A DNA stretch of 64,000 bases from positions 10,514,779 through 10,578,778 of the forward strand of contig JADWOT020000007.1 of the NCBI GenBank assembly GCA_036345935.2, given 5' to 3'. The position numbers and the translations under genes were made by a program. This document shows, one piece after another, positions 1 to 10,591 of the stretch. Numbering within the stretch: position 1 is the stretch's first letter; every line of letters starts with the position of its first letter. This DNA is from Taenia hydatigena. Taxonomy: Eukaryota; Platyhelminthes; Cestoda; Cyclophyllidea; Taeniidae. The notes under the pieces were generated by a model, which was not told where the DNA came from, made no database searches, and was given only the letters and a program-made list of their open reading frames with translations.

Positions 1-3000
1 AACTCGGATGAGCTTTCAGTAAATTGGGAAACCGTTAAAAATAGATGCATTGTCACTTACAACAGCGTCTGCAGATGCCGTTTGACTCGCGTGAGACCAC
101 AACCTCTAACTGCGAGTCCTATAAATTACTGGGTTAAGTACCACTCAATAATTACCTAGTTATTGAATTATTGTAACGACGGTCGCTTTTTTTATAGCAC
201 AAACACTTTTCGCTAAATCCAAGGTTATTTGTTTTTCACACAATATTAAATCTAGTTGTGCGGCAAAATTAACGGTCACTGTGCGGAAGAGAATGGTTTC
301 AAAGAACTTGGGAGGTTAGAGCATGCATGACATTTATACCTGTCAGTCCGACATTAACGCGATCGCAACAACCAAAACCAACGTAATCTCAAATCAAGAG
401 ACAGTTCTAGGTTTATGGCCGCGCCTGTGTCATATATAAAGAACAATCAAAACATTCGTGCTTATAATGGTATCATTTCTCCTCCTATCCGCCTTGAATA
501 ATCGTGTATTGTGCTGCTCCCACTGCTTCTACGAGGTGTTAAGCAGTCTCCAACCAGCACTTGTGTGCTATATCTTTTGACAGACTTAATTTTTAGTGCT
601 TATTGGCATCCGTTTGATTGTACTGACCTACATGGTTTGCTCTCGTGATGGACCAAACTACATGTTTTTGTAATCCGTTTAAAAGAGGAATTGGTGGGTG
701 CTTTTTAAGGACTATGACCTAGACATCGCTAAAGTGCTTACATTATAATATCTCAGAACCATTGCTACCGGATTGAACATGCTGGATGTAGATGGTTAAG
801 GCGTGGCAATCTGCGCAATTACTCACGTGAATATCTACAGTGAGGTATAATTCTAATCTCCAAATGGGTTTTCTTAAGGCAAAAGAGCAGTATAGGCAAT
901 CTTTTAAGCAAAACGAAACGGTTTCATTTTTTGCCAATATCCTGTGCGCAACTTTACCATGGCATCTTGCAATAACTCTCCCACACATAATATGATCTGC
1001 ACAACCCAGGCGTGCGTGGCATTTCGCTATCGTATTGCCACTACTGCGACACGTTAGCAAAAACGGGGCAAGTTTTGAATGCGCCTAAGCTTTTTTGGTG
1101 CCTCTGTGAATGGACTTTAGGTTAAATGAGTTTGTTGGAAACATTAACTCAGAATTGATTAAAAGTTTGAATGCTAGTGTCTGAAGGTGATTCACGTCAT
1201 GGTGGGCAGAGTATATGGTGCATTTGATACAAATGCTTTTCAAGTAAGCGAGTATTAGAGGAGCCCTATGAAAGTTCTTGTGGCTAAAGGAGATGGGTAA
1301 GCAGCCATCTAGCGGTTGCTGCAGTCGCATCCGCAGCAACCAGTTAATCATTGACCCCGCCTGTACTACAATGGCTAAAGCATATCACTGAACGTCCAAT
1401 TTTGTGCTTGATACATCCATTTTTGCTTTTAAGACTAGTACAAATGAGTCACTAAGATTTTTACAAACGGGGACAATGGCAGGGCCAATCGCAAGCTCAT
1501 GTGGTACGCAAACCTCTTAGAAATTTTTACAGTGTGTAAAATGGTCCACGCCCGTGTCGACGACCAAGCCCTTTTTGTGTGAATGCGAAATTCCCACTCA
1601 TGTTCTCCCCAAGTTTAACTCTACTTGGTTGTGAGAAGAGGACATTCGAAGCGGATGCAGATCGCGACTATCAGTCACTGAACTTAATCGGATCTCGGCA
1701 TGCTAAAATACAAAAGTGTTACTAAAGTCAATTATGTAGCATCATTGGAAATAGCAATGCACTCATTGAGCCCATTCGCTAGGAGCAAATTCTGCAGCCA
1801 CTTATGACTATGAGTTGCGCTTCCATGCAAAGGAATACTTCTCATCAAGTTACAAAAGTATTGAAACCAATAGTCGGGAATTATCTGCATTATCGTGAAG
1901 AGAAGCCCGAGAAGAGGTCTTGAGCATGCCACTCCTCCATCGGTGTCAAATGGATTCTAAGATCCATCAGATATGTTGAATTAGTCAAAGTCTGGCTAAT
2001 CGTAGGAAAGGAGAAATGGAAGTAAATATATGGAGGTAATTGGATCCGATTTGCGACCCACAAACCACGTTCATAAAAAGAATCTTCGCCTTAAAGAAAG
2101 CGTCGATTTGGGACAACACACCAGTATTTGTCAGTATAGTCGTCCGAAATCTCATACTAAAGAAATCCCAAATGCCGAATGAATGCCTCGGTTATCAAGT
2201 TTGATTCAAATAACCTCTGTTTCCATGATGAAGAATTATTACCATGACCCTTTTAAGCATACAAAACGCATTCAGTGGTGAGGCTAGATAATTCCACTGT
2301 CAGCTGACCTATTTGCAAGCAAGCCAGTCAAACGACGGCTCATTATGCATTTGAAGACATCACCCACAACCTGCCACTTTTCCCTGTTGCCAAATAGATA
2401 AAATATGCACGTATATCTGTAGGCATAATCACCAAATTCACTGTAATCATTGCGTTACAAATGTTGCAGCTCGCTGATCTAGGTGTAGAATAAGAGTCAG
2501 GAAATTTGCATCGCAACGATTTCCTTGCCACCTTCAGATGTGAAAACAGATTAGAGGTAAGAATTAACCAGTAGCTCAGCTTTTATGGGCAACTCTCAGG
2601 GTACATTTGAGCCAAATTTTTCTTTTCCTCACTTCTCGTGCTCACTTTGTTGCAGAAAATGCTTCATTTTATAACGTGTTCCAGCATTCACAAAAGTACA
2701 ATTTCACTTATCCAAATATCAACCGTAATTGACTGCAAAATATGTGTGTCATAAATATATTCCCACCTTCCCGCCATTCAACGGACACCGCTTAAAGAAC
2801 TGCTTACCATCACTATTAACTAACTCCTCCGCAGCAGTCGCAATCCAGGTGAGTGATAATTCCTTCCACTTATCATTCCTCAAATCACACATTACCGTTT
2901 GTGCATAGCCAGATTTAGTGCACGAATTTGTCACGTGACGTACCACCTCCCCCTGTACCCACCACATTTTGCATCGAAACACTTCTTATTGGTAAAAAAC

Positions 3001-3100
3001 CATCGCCAACGCCTTCTAGCATTGGTTCTCCCATTCATTTTGCTATATCAGACAGACAGCTGCATCTGCTCTAATCGGATCTCGTCTAAACCAAGGCACT
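1..3100 (+). repeat. Diverged direct copy (A) of the block at 37527-41461
   Basis: The block aligns colinearly with 37527-41461. The opening 60 bases match with about five differences, and distinctive strings recur in the same order, for example the stretch ending in the gene-desert sequence near 2950-3099 and its partner at 41290-41461. By eye the identity is roughly 85-90 percent with many small indels. The left end is cut by the window edge. The right end is sharp near 3100, where the partner diverges at 41462. The other copy has about 0.93 kb extra near 38001-38930 and lacks about 40 bases present here near 1125-1165. No reading frame looks maintained in both copies, so I treat it as a non-coding segmental duplication or an old degenerate transposon. 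Confidence 0.85.
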
Positions 3101-3548
3101 CTGCGTAACATCACAACACCGCCTTCTCTCGCATCTCAAAACAGCGCCACCCCTCAGCTAACAGAAGAATGTTGCGCACGGAACCACATCTATCCACTCG
3201 CTCGATCCCGCGGCATGCCAGATATCCGCTGTGTGGATTGCGAAGGCTGCTGGATCGAGCGGCAGTCTCGAGGTTCATTGCTCCTTTCCAAATTGTTATT
3301 TCGTCAATATTATTTTCATTTACCAGCAATTTCACTCAGGCACTGTAATAGTCTTTATTGCTTTCAATGCGCCTTTGGAGTGAGGGGCGGTAGAGTGGTT
3401 TGCGCCTTGTACTGGGCAACAACCTTTCCACTCCCTCTACTCAGTTACTTTTACCAGAGGAGTGAGTGGCAGTAGAAGAGGAGGCGTCGTTGGAAGCCTG
3501 TGCAGGGAGGGGAACTCAGACAGTGCAATTTATTAAATGTGTACAGAC

Positions 3549-3924
3549 TCGAGTTTGGTTTGCTCTCACATAATCCATATCATTTCTTTGTCGACCTCAC
3601 CACCGAAGAGCTGGGATCATTTATTGCGAAGCGAGAACTCTTACCAACATTCACAATCACAGTTTCTAGACTAGCCTTACCAGACTCTTGGTAATCCGAA
3701 CGCGCTAATCCCACACTAAGCCCATCCTGCAACCATCACTTGCGCCTGCAGCCTCCCTTTGCCATCACTGCACAGCGCCTTAGATTTAAGCCATGCTGTG
3801 CATTGCTGCGTATATATATCTGTCCCTTCTGGTGCTAATTTACACCAGCACTCACCTCACCTCTCTCCTCCTTCTCGTCACTTACTCACCTGCTGTCTAC
3901 GCAGACCTACTCTTCCACTTCAGT
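3549..3924 (+). repeat. Dispersed repeat, left arm of a wide inverted pair
   Basis: This 376-base stretch is the reverse complement of 8213-8591 with about 80-85 percent identity by eye. Shared landmarks in order are the ACTCGAGTTTGG start, a block about CACCGAAGA, a CATCACTTG-CGCCTGCAGCC block, and the end CTTCCACTTCAGT. Both edges are fairly crisp. The ends have weak inverted similarity (ACT..AGT), which could reflect a MITE-like element. I see no clear target-site duplication. No coding sequence is apparent in it. Confidence 0.8.
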
Positions 3925-6223
3925 GGAACATTCTATCTCGCCTTGCATGTGTCGCATATGTCAAGTGCATTGCCATATTGGGCTGTCTGAGGGAAGATAG
4001 TTTAGAGTGGATGATGAAAACGCGATCTCTTTTCTTATAAATCGAGGAAGAAGGTCGGACCAGCACCCATGGAAGCACAATACTCAAAACGGCTGTCTTC
4101 TTTTTAACTTACTTTTGCTGCAGCTCAAGGCGCTAATTTTTAAGGCCAGCCCTTTATCAAAACACGTAGGAACTGAAAGATTTTATAGACACACTAACAT
4201 CTGTACATGTGCAAGGCAATGAACAGGTGTGAAAGCATATCGCGCCTTTCTTAAAATTTTAAAAGCTCTCAAATATCATGCACATTTACAAGCTGCTGAC
4301 GACCGTCTTAACCGGTGCCTATTTGCGCTTAGGGCCACATTCCATTCATCCACCCTTCGATAGGCTTAGGCAAAAAGTGGGATGTGACTTGCGCTCATCA
4401 GCGTAAAAGTACCGGTAGCTTAGTTGCAACTAATAATTTAATATCAAAGGCATAGTAAAAATGCGCAATTTAACTCGGCAAACCGATTAGCTAACAAGCG
4501 GAGATGGAGGAAGATGCATGGAAGCGAGGCACATGCGCACATTGACAGCGGTTGCAAAAAGTGCTTATAAACATGGTTTTCTACTTTAAAAAAGAGTCAT
4601 TCTGAAGGGGACTTTTTTTGGTGTTTTTTTAAGCTATAAATTATGGAAGCATGTACACTGAATAAATCTCTTTTACGTCTACTGTGCCAAACTTGACACA
4701 TGGAGTAAAATTTAATGACATTGATGCCGCTAAGGATAAGTTTACAAGACCTTTTAACATCCTTTTTAATTTAGACATTAATATGTGATACAAAATGCAG
4801 GGAATCTGGTTGGATTGATCAGCCCACATACACGTCGCACAGCTTGGGAGAGCAGATGGAGAGCTGTTCCGTAGGCCTTTAAGGGAAACACGGATGCCCA
4901 CATTATGCAAGTACAATATGGTCGGTGAAAAAGCTTTATTTATTTCCTTGGAACTTCAGCTGGTAAAGTATACCTCTAACTGACAACTTCGAAACTTCAA
5001 CAGCTTTGCGTATCGAATCCAAGTAACTAAATTGAGACCTTCTATTCAAACACGCCTGTTCTACGGGCCATGAAATATCTTTCCAATTTGGAAGGTAAGT
5101 ATTGCCTGCGGAGAATTGCAGTCTAAAACACGAAATTTGGCACGATAATTTCCTACGATAGATTATCAATAGAGGTGCGATATAATATGAGATCGTTATC
5201 ACCGATTATAACATGAATACTAGGTCCTGTGAAAAATTAAAATATATTATGCTTCCTGGCTTAAATTAAAAGCAATTGACCCGAGACTAAGCAAAATCTA
5301 TTTATCAGAGCGGCGTTTTGGGTAGTTGTAGATACACTCAAAGCCGTTTCCGCGTCTAACATAAAAACCTGCCAAAGAGTCAACAGCAAGTGCCGAGTAT
5401 TGTTGCTGAGCTGTAATTAAATCGTACAAGTTCCTTCCTCGAAAAGTATAAATTACAGTAAGGAACCACATGCTTTGAGAGGATGCACAAATACTCGCCT
5501 ATGCGCACGCGAGACAAACTCGCTTTTTTACCACCAGATGGCAACAGCAGCATTTGTGTGGACCATACTGTCTGTTGATTAACTTTGCTTAACAATTGCT
5601 TGTCAGAGTGTCACTTTGCCGCATTTAGGTACTTTGTCCTTTAAATTGAAATTTTATGTCAAGCACGTGCCAATGACGGTAAACAAAAGTGACTCGTATC
5701 TGCCCGATGAAATGACTATCAGCAGGAAGTACGGGATGCTGGCAGTGTCAGGCACACTCGCTTGCCAAATACCGAGGCAATGTTACGCCGATCTGTACCG
5801 AAAGATTTGAATTCCATGCACAAGTACTTATATATTGACAACAGATCACCGCTAAGGTGGCTGGAAAATTAACCTTAAGGTAGTAAAGTTCGATTTAGTG
5901 GGGGGAATGTCCTTAATTCTGACGGGTCCTAATTTTAATAACAATGGAGGCCAGCCTGCTCACTTATGCTGTGGCGGCAGTTTTGGCTTGGAATTTTACA
6001 CATAGACGAAAGAAAGGAACCTCACATTAGTCCAAATCGCACTTAATTCAGTGCTCGGCTTAAAAGTAAACCTTCCATGTTAGGTTTTAGGAAGTAGCGA
6101 TGGCCCACTCCATGCCACCCCCCCCAGATACAATCTTACGTCTGCACGCTGACGCTCTTGCTGTTACCGAGACTGACCAGACCACGTCCTAAGGTATTGA
6201 GTAGTGGCTAATATACAGCGTGT

Positions 6224-6275
6224 GGGTGGCTACCCGTGCTCTCATCGCTTCAAAGCGTAGGTCGTCCAGCCACCC
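6224..6275 (+). other. Nested hairpin (52 nt)
   Basis: GGGTGGCT at 6224-6231 pairs perfectly with AGCCACCC at 6268-6275, and one more T-A pair extends the stem outward to nine. Inside the loop CGCTT (6246-6250) pairs with AAGCG (6253-6257) across two bases. The nested stems resemble a tRNA-like fold on the minus strand, but there is no convincing B box. The function is unknown and chance is possible. Confidence 0.4.
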
Positions 6276-6755
6276 AAGCGGGTAAGTATAGCCATATGGA
6301 ATTCTAGCAGATCAGGAGCAGTGATCATTGGAATAGTGTTGTTAGGACACTAGTGAAGTTGTGAACAGGTGGCGAGTGAGGTTAGTAGAATGAGTGAAGC
6401 ATGGGTCGCCGAGGGCACTGTCGATGTGCGTGGTGTTAAGGTGAGCAGGTGTGCAAGCGGTAAGGAAGTCATGTTGGGGTGAAAGTGGGGTAGATAAGGC
6501 GGGCAGTGAGTATCGAGGCGCCGGACAGTAGCCGGATGATGGAGGTGAAGGATTGTTATTTCAATAAATATGTTTGCGTGAGCTTGATTCTCTCGTGCGT
6601 CGTGGTAGCGATTATTGCTCTCCATGCAGATGACATGAACAGCCTTCTTTGCTTCGCTCTGGTCGTCTTCGTAGTGGCTCATTTCCCACCATGTCCGCAT
6701 CCGTAGAGGCGTATGCAAAGGAAGGGCTGGGTGGGCGAGAGTGCAAGAGTGAACT

Positions 6756-6813
6756 TGCCGCAACCCGGGCTAGAACCGGGGACATTTAGATCTCCCATCT
6801 AAGCTACCACGGC
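6756..6813 (-). pseudogene. Truncated tRNA-like sequence lacking an anticodon arm
   Basis: Read on the minus strand this 58-nt sequence begins GCCGTGG and ends TTGCGGC plus A, a seven-pair acceptor stem with wobbles. It has a T arm with a perfect five-pair stem (CCCGG/CCGGG) around TTCTAGC, which fits the Pol III B box. Between them is only one hairpin (TTAGAT/ATCTAA), so one arm of the cloverleaf is missing and the length is about 15 nt short for a cytosolic tRNA. It is most likely a deleted tRNA gene or the head of a tRNA-derived SINE. Confidence 0.5.
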
Positions 6814-7338
6814 ATGCCAGGTGTTTAGTGTTACAACTATCACCAACCACAAGACCCACTCAATGCTTAAATACGTGTTGCACATGTACCAACATACTTG
6901 CCCCTAACCGTGTAGGCACCGGCCGTGGACAATAGCCGTAGCATTGGTGATGGTAATGCCGTTGTTGTTCTGTGGTGAGCTGAAGCAGTGCAATGATGCA
7001 GAGTACGTCTGCATTGTCCTGTTGACGGGGGATAGCGGCGTTGGAAATACGTCTCCATGGCTGGGTAGGCGAGGCGATGGACTGGAAATTCATTAAGAGT
7101 TTCCTGCGCGGGTTTGGGTCCTGCTTGTGGCGCTGGTAAGCGATCGCGAGTAAATCCTTTCTGACTTCTGCGACTCCTATGACTTCTTTGCAAAACATGC
7201 TGCTATTGGTCCACCGCACTGACTCCTCACAACCGCGCAACGCTGCGGCTGCGTCAGGTGGCGCATATCTATAGCGCACTGGTGTGCAGGCGGGATTTAG
7301 TGGCATTGGCGGAACTGGAGAGTTTTAAGAGCGGAAAG

Positions 7339-7402
7339 ACGTCGCGAGCAGGATTTGAACCTGCGCGGGGAGTCCCCAATGGATTTCGAGTCCATCGCCT
7401 TT
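7339..7402 (-). pseudogene. tRNA-Ser(CGA) 3-prime half
   Basis: On the minus strand the anticodon arm ATGGA-CTCGAAA-TCCAT (anticodon CGA at 7388-7386), the long class II variable arm TGGGGACTCCCC, a perfect T arm GCAGG-TTCAAAT-CCTGC and a 3-prime acceptor strand TCGCGAC are intact and typical of eukaryotic tRNA-Ser. The expected 5-prime half (acceptor plus D arm) is replaced: upstream sequence keeps only AAGGCG next to the anticodon arm. A heptamer GTAGCGA about 90 nt upstream could pair six of seven with the acceptor strand, so an insertion into the D arm is an alternative to truncation. I consider it non-functional. Confidence 0.65.
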
Positions 7403-7426
7403 AGAGGATAAAGAGTGTGTAAAGTG

Positions 7427-7484
7427 AGACTGAGCTCGCTACCTTTAGACTGTGGGTCTGACGCGCTTACCAACTACGCGGGAC
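7427..7484 (-). pseudogene. tRNA-Met-like relic next to the tRNA-Ser half
   Basis: The minus strand reads GTCCCGC, a shortened D arm, then GCGCGTCAGA, an anticodon loop CCCACAG, TCTAAAGGT and a T arm of GCGAG/CTCAC type. The order and spacing match elongator tRNA-Met and also the relic at 41582, but the anticodon would read CAC, the D arm is shortened and the acceptor 3-prime strand is absent. It lies about 25 nt upstream of the tRNA-Ser half on the same strand, so the two form a chimeric cluster. Confidence 0.5.
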
Positions 7485-8212
7485 AATTTCAAATGGCGCC
7501 ACCCTGATCCTTTTTCCCGTCAGCATGCCATGACGAATTTCTGCTCTCCACCGTTTCAAGTTTAATTCTGCGGGCTAGTGGATGGGTTCTTTGACGCATT
7601 CGATTGGGTAGTATTGGACTAAGGAAAACGTCATGCTTAGATTTCCGCCTTCAAATAAGAAAGCTGAAGGATTCTGTATGAGGTCTTTACCCAGCAACCA
7701 AGTCATTAAAGGAGCCCAGAAGTAAATCACCTAATCCAGCTGTGGACGTAATACCACAAAACGGTTTAAAGAAACAGGCACGGGAAACCTTGCAATAAAC
7801 GTATATATTATATTCAGCTCAAAATACTTTAATCTCTTATTGGATCCTCACATTCTTTTTTGTACTCATGAAAACACTTCACTGTTTAGTAAAACTTATG
7901 CCCCTTACTTCCAAAATGTTTGCCCAAATTTAAGATAGATGAAAAACAAATTTACAGTTTTGCTTGTATCGCGTGTCCCAATGTAAAAAGAAATGCGGAA
8001 AACAATATTTGAAACCAATGTTTTCGTTGGACCGGTGACAAAATGATGCTCAGACAATGGGGAATGGGGATTTGCTTTGCTACTTGATCATTTAAATCAA
8101 CGCATGCAGGTTCAGCCCATAGGCTGTGCTGCCTAAACCGGATCCGTGAGGTGATTTCTTGTGCAGTTATCAGCTCACCGTATGTGGGTATGGAAGCGTG
8201 CAAAGGCCAAAT

Positions 8213-8591
8213 ACTGAAGTGGAAGTGTAGGTCTGCGTAGACAGCAGGTGATTAAGTGACGAGAAGGAGGAGAGAGGGTGAGGTGAGTGCTGGTGTAAAT
8301 TAGCACCAGAAGGGACAGATAAAATGAGTGCAGTAATGCACAGCATGGCGGAACTGTGAGGGACTGTGCAGTGCTGGTAAGGTGAGGCTGCAGGCACAAG
8401 TGATGGTTGCAAGATGGGCATGCTATGAGGTGAGCACGTCCAGTTCAGCAAGAATCTGACAATGCTAGTCCATAAATCGTAATTGTGAATGTTAGCAACA
8501 GTTCTCGCTTCTTATTATTTGATTTCAGTTCTTCGGTGGCGGTATCGACCAAGAAATGACAATGATTATGTGAGAGGAAACCAAACTCGAG
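8213..8591 (-). repeat. Dispersed repeat, right arm of a wide inverted pair
   Basis: This is the reverse complement of 3549-3924, with matching ends and colinear internal blocks. The two arms are separated by about 4.3 kb of unrelated sequence, so this is more likely two insertions of one repeat family in opposite orientation than a single palindrome. Two ORFs of 74 and 93 codons on the minus strand here have no matching open frame in the other arm that looks conserved, and I do not call them genes. Confidence 0.8.
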
Positions 8592-8879
8592 CCTGTGCCC
8601 CAGTGAGTCGCTCTAATAGTTTATTCATGCATGCATACGTAAGTGACTGATTGATTCCCGGCTTTAATTAAACATTGATAGGCTTGAAGCGCAGCCAGCG
8701 CAAACGAAGTAAGCGCGTAAGGCGTGCATGAACACGAGGTCCGATTTTAGTGATTTTGCGCAATTACTCAAAAATTGTCCGCGGTTGCCTGCACCACAGA
8801 TATTCGCACTAGAATAAATTTGCCCTTTCCTCCGGCTTTTCGGATAGAACTGTGTGGATCAGCATCACGTTGTCAGTAA

Positions 8880-9365
8880 ATGCAATCCAAGGGAAGGGTT
8901 ACCAAAATTAAGACATCTGCATATCTTTTAACCGCTATTTGCCATGTCTTCTTTGTAATAACTACAGTTGCTAGCTGGAGCATTATGGTCCTGCATTATG
9001 GCAGCAAAGACTGCAGAAACATCAGCCAAATTGCCACATCAAAATACAAGGGCACGAAGCTTTGCGAAGGGCTAGAGAGCGCAATGACGGGTCGATTAGG
9101 CTGTCACCGTGTTCTGCTCATTGCTTTTTGTACGGTTAAAGGAGTAGGCGACGCTACTCGGTTGCATTATCGAAGGTTTTGTAAACCCAAAAAGTACCAT
9201 TATCGTTTAGCTATCAGCGTTGCCTTCTTTTTCCATCAGCAAAACAATCATGAATTCTTTTGCTTTTGTGGTGCCCGTCTCACGCAATCCACATGCCAGT
9301 TCAAAAATTCAACTATCATAATACAGACGAAGTCAAGGATGCTTCGTCCCACTCCAGGTCACTGA
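8880..9365 (+). CDS. Unrecognised 161-aa ORF
   Basis: An uninterrupted ORF begins with ATG directly after an in-frame TAA. It encodes a basic N-terminus followed by one hydrophobic stretch at about residues 14-38 and then a Cys- and Lys-rich region. No domain is recognisable to me. In DNA of this composition an ORF of this length is expected about once per few such windows by chance, so it may be spurious. It has no supporting splice structure and no homologous copy elsewhere in the window. Confidence 0.15.
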   Translation: MQSKGRVTKIKTSAYLLTAICHVFFVITTVASWSIMVLHYGSKDCRNISQIATSKYKGTKLCEGLESAMTGRLGCHRVLLIAFCTVKGVGDATRLHYRRFCKPKKYHYRLAISVAFFFHQQNNHEFFCFCGARLTQSTCQFKNSTIIIQTKSRMLRPTPGH

Positions 9366-10184
9366 ACTGCCAATGAAACAACTATTTCAGGAGTCATTAT
9401 CACTCGAATACTAGATAAGCTGAGTAAATTTGTTTCAGTCAATCTCTGCCATTCCACATGAATTTCCATATCCTCAAATCCTTTATTGATTGACACATTG
9501 ACACCATAAAATGATTTGCACACTTAATAGTTTAATCCCTTAATCGTTGCGGCGCTGCTTAATACTTACAGAATTTCCACAAACAGGTCAAGTGCACTAT
9601 TCCATGAATTCTATGGCTGCACAAAGCAAGCTATGAAGGGCCTCATGATGATTTTCAGGTCGAATACTTGGAAGGTCACCGGGTTTGTCAGACCAGAGGC
9701 CATGTGTTAGGCTATTTGCTTTGAATACTTGGTTTAATTGAGCCACCAAACAAGTAGTATTTAGACCTTCAGGTCAGAAAAGGCAAATCAAATCCTAACT
9801 GACTGATCGTCGGATCAAACATTTATTGGTCTTTATTGAAAACCTAAAAGGGATGTTTTCACTATGCACTAACCACATTGTACCATCGCAAATGCGAATG
9901 AAGTCAATGCAAATCGTCAATTCGGAAAGGATGTCTTGTGAAGAATGCCATCTCTTTTTTTTAAAAATTTGGGCAGTTGCAATATCTAAGCATTGTACGA
10001 AAGCTAGCAAAAGAAAATGGTAGTTGCCGACTCCCATGATCGCGATTTGGAATAGTACTAAGTGCACGCCATGTGCAAAATTTCAATTGGGTGGACAAAG
10101 CCTTGTCTAGTAACTAGGCAGGAATGTACGATTCCCTACCTAGCAATGTTCTGCGACAAGTGGACAGTGGTGTTTCGGACGTCA
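9366..10184. other. No supported feature
   Basis: I see only short overlapping ORFs on both strands and no repeat partner within the window. Confidence 0.5.
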
Positions 10185-10541
10185 TCAATAATTGGGGTCT
10201 TCAAATATGGCAAGACACACAATCAGCGCCACGACCCCTCTTATTAGGAACCTGCAACAAGGACCAGGGGCTGTTCGCTCCAAATCAGCACAATAGACCA
10301 CTTGTCTAATAATGTCTACATCCAGCACTTCGCATAGCAAACTTGCACGAAAATATGCCCGACAATCAGGGATGGAGTAGTGATTCCCTCCCATGGGCAC
10401 GTTAAATGTACATTTATTGCATCTTTTCTGGATAGCGCGCACGAGATAATCCATCTTCCTTAACATATCCTTCGTCGCGTTCGCAATGACTGAAGTAGTG
10501 TTTGGTGAGACACAAGGGGTTCCAAGATGACCGTCAGACAT
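10185..10541 (-). CDS. Unrecognised Cys-containing protein, 118 aa from ATG at 10541
   Basis: The frame is open for 136 codons between TGA stops. The first ATG sits just inside a good acceptor-like site (ATCACACAG before GAAATG), so this may be a first or internal exon. The product has several N-glycosylation-type Asn-x-Thr sites near residues 13-23, a charged helix-like stretch with KMDYLVRAIQKR, six to eight Cys including CNKC, and a hydrophobic segment VVALIVCLAIF close to the C-terminus. A possible donor (TGCAG then GTTCCT) would remove that C-terminal segment. I recognise no family. Confidence 0.25.
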   Translation of the reverse strand: MSDGHLGTPCVSPNTTSVIANATKDMLRKMDYLVRAIQKRCNKCTFNVPMGGNHYSIPDCRAYFRASLLCEVLDVDIIRQVVYCADLERTAPGPCCRFLIRGVVALIVCLAIFEDPNY

Positions 10542-10591
10542 TTCCTGTGTGATCGCGAAGGGTTTGTTAGGTAGCTCATGCAATGCGAGAA

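Noticed and set aside
743..1060. Minus-strand ORF with a counterpart at 39006-39362, apparently conserved
   Set aside because: The similarity equals that of the surrounding DNA, differences are spread over all codon positions, and one copy has an additional stop upstream.
4380..4420. CTGATGAG-like core on the minus strand, considered as a hammerhead ribozyme
   Set aside because: The second conserved core element (GAAA after stem II) and the flanking stems are missing. Other CTGATGA sites, for example near 13663, also lack them.
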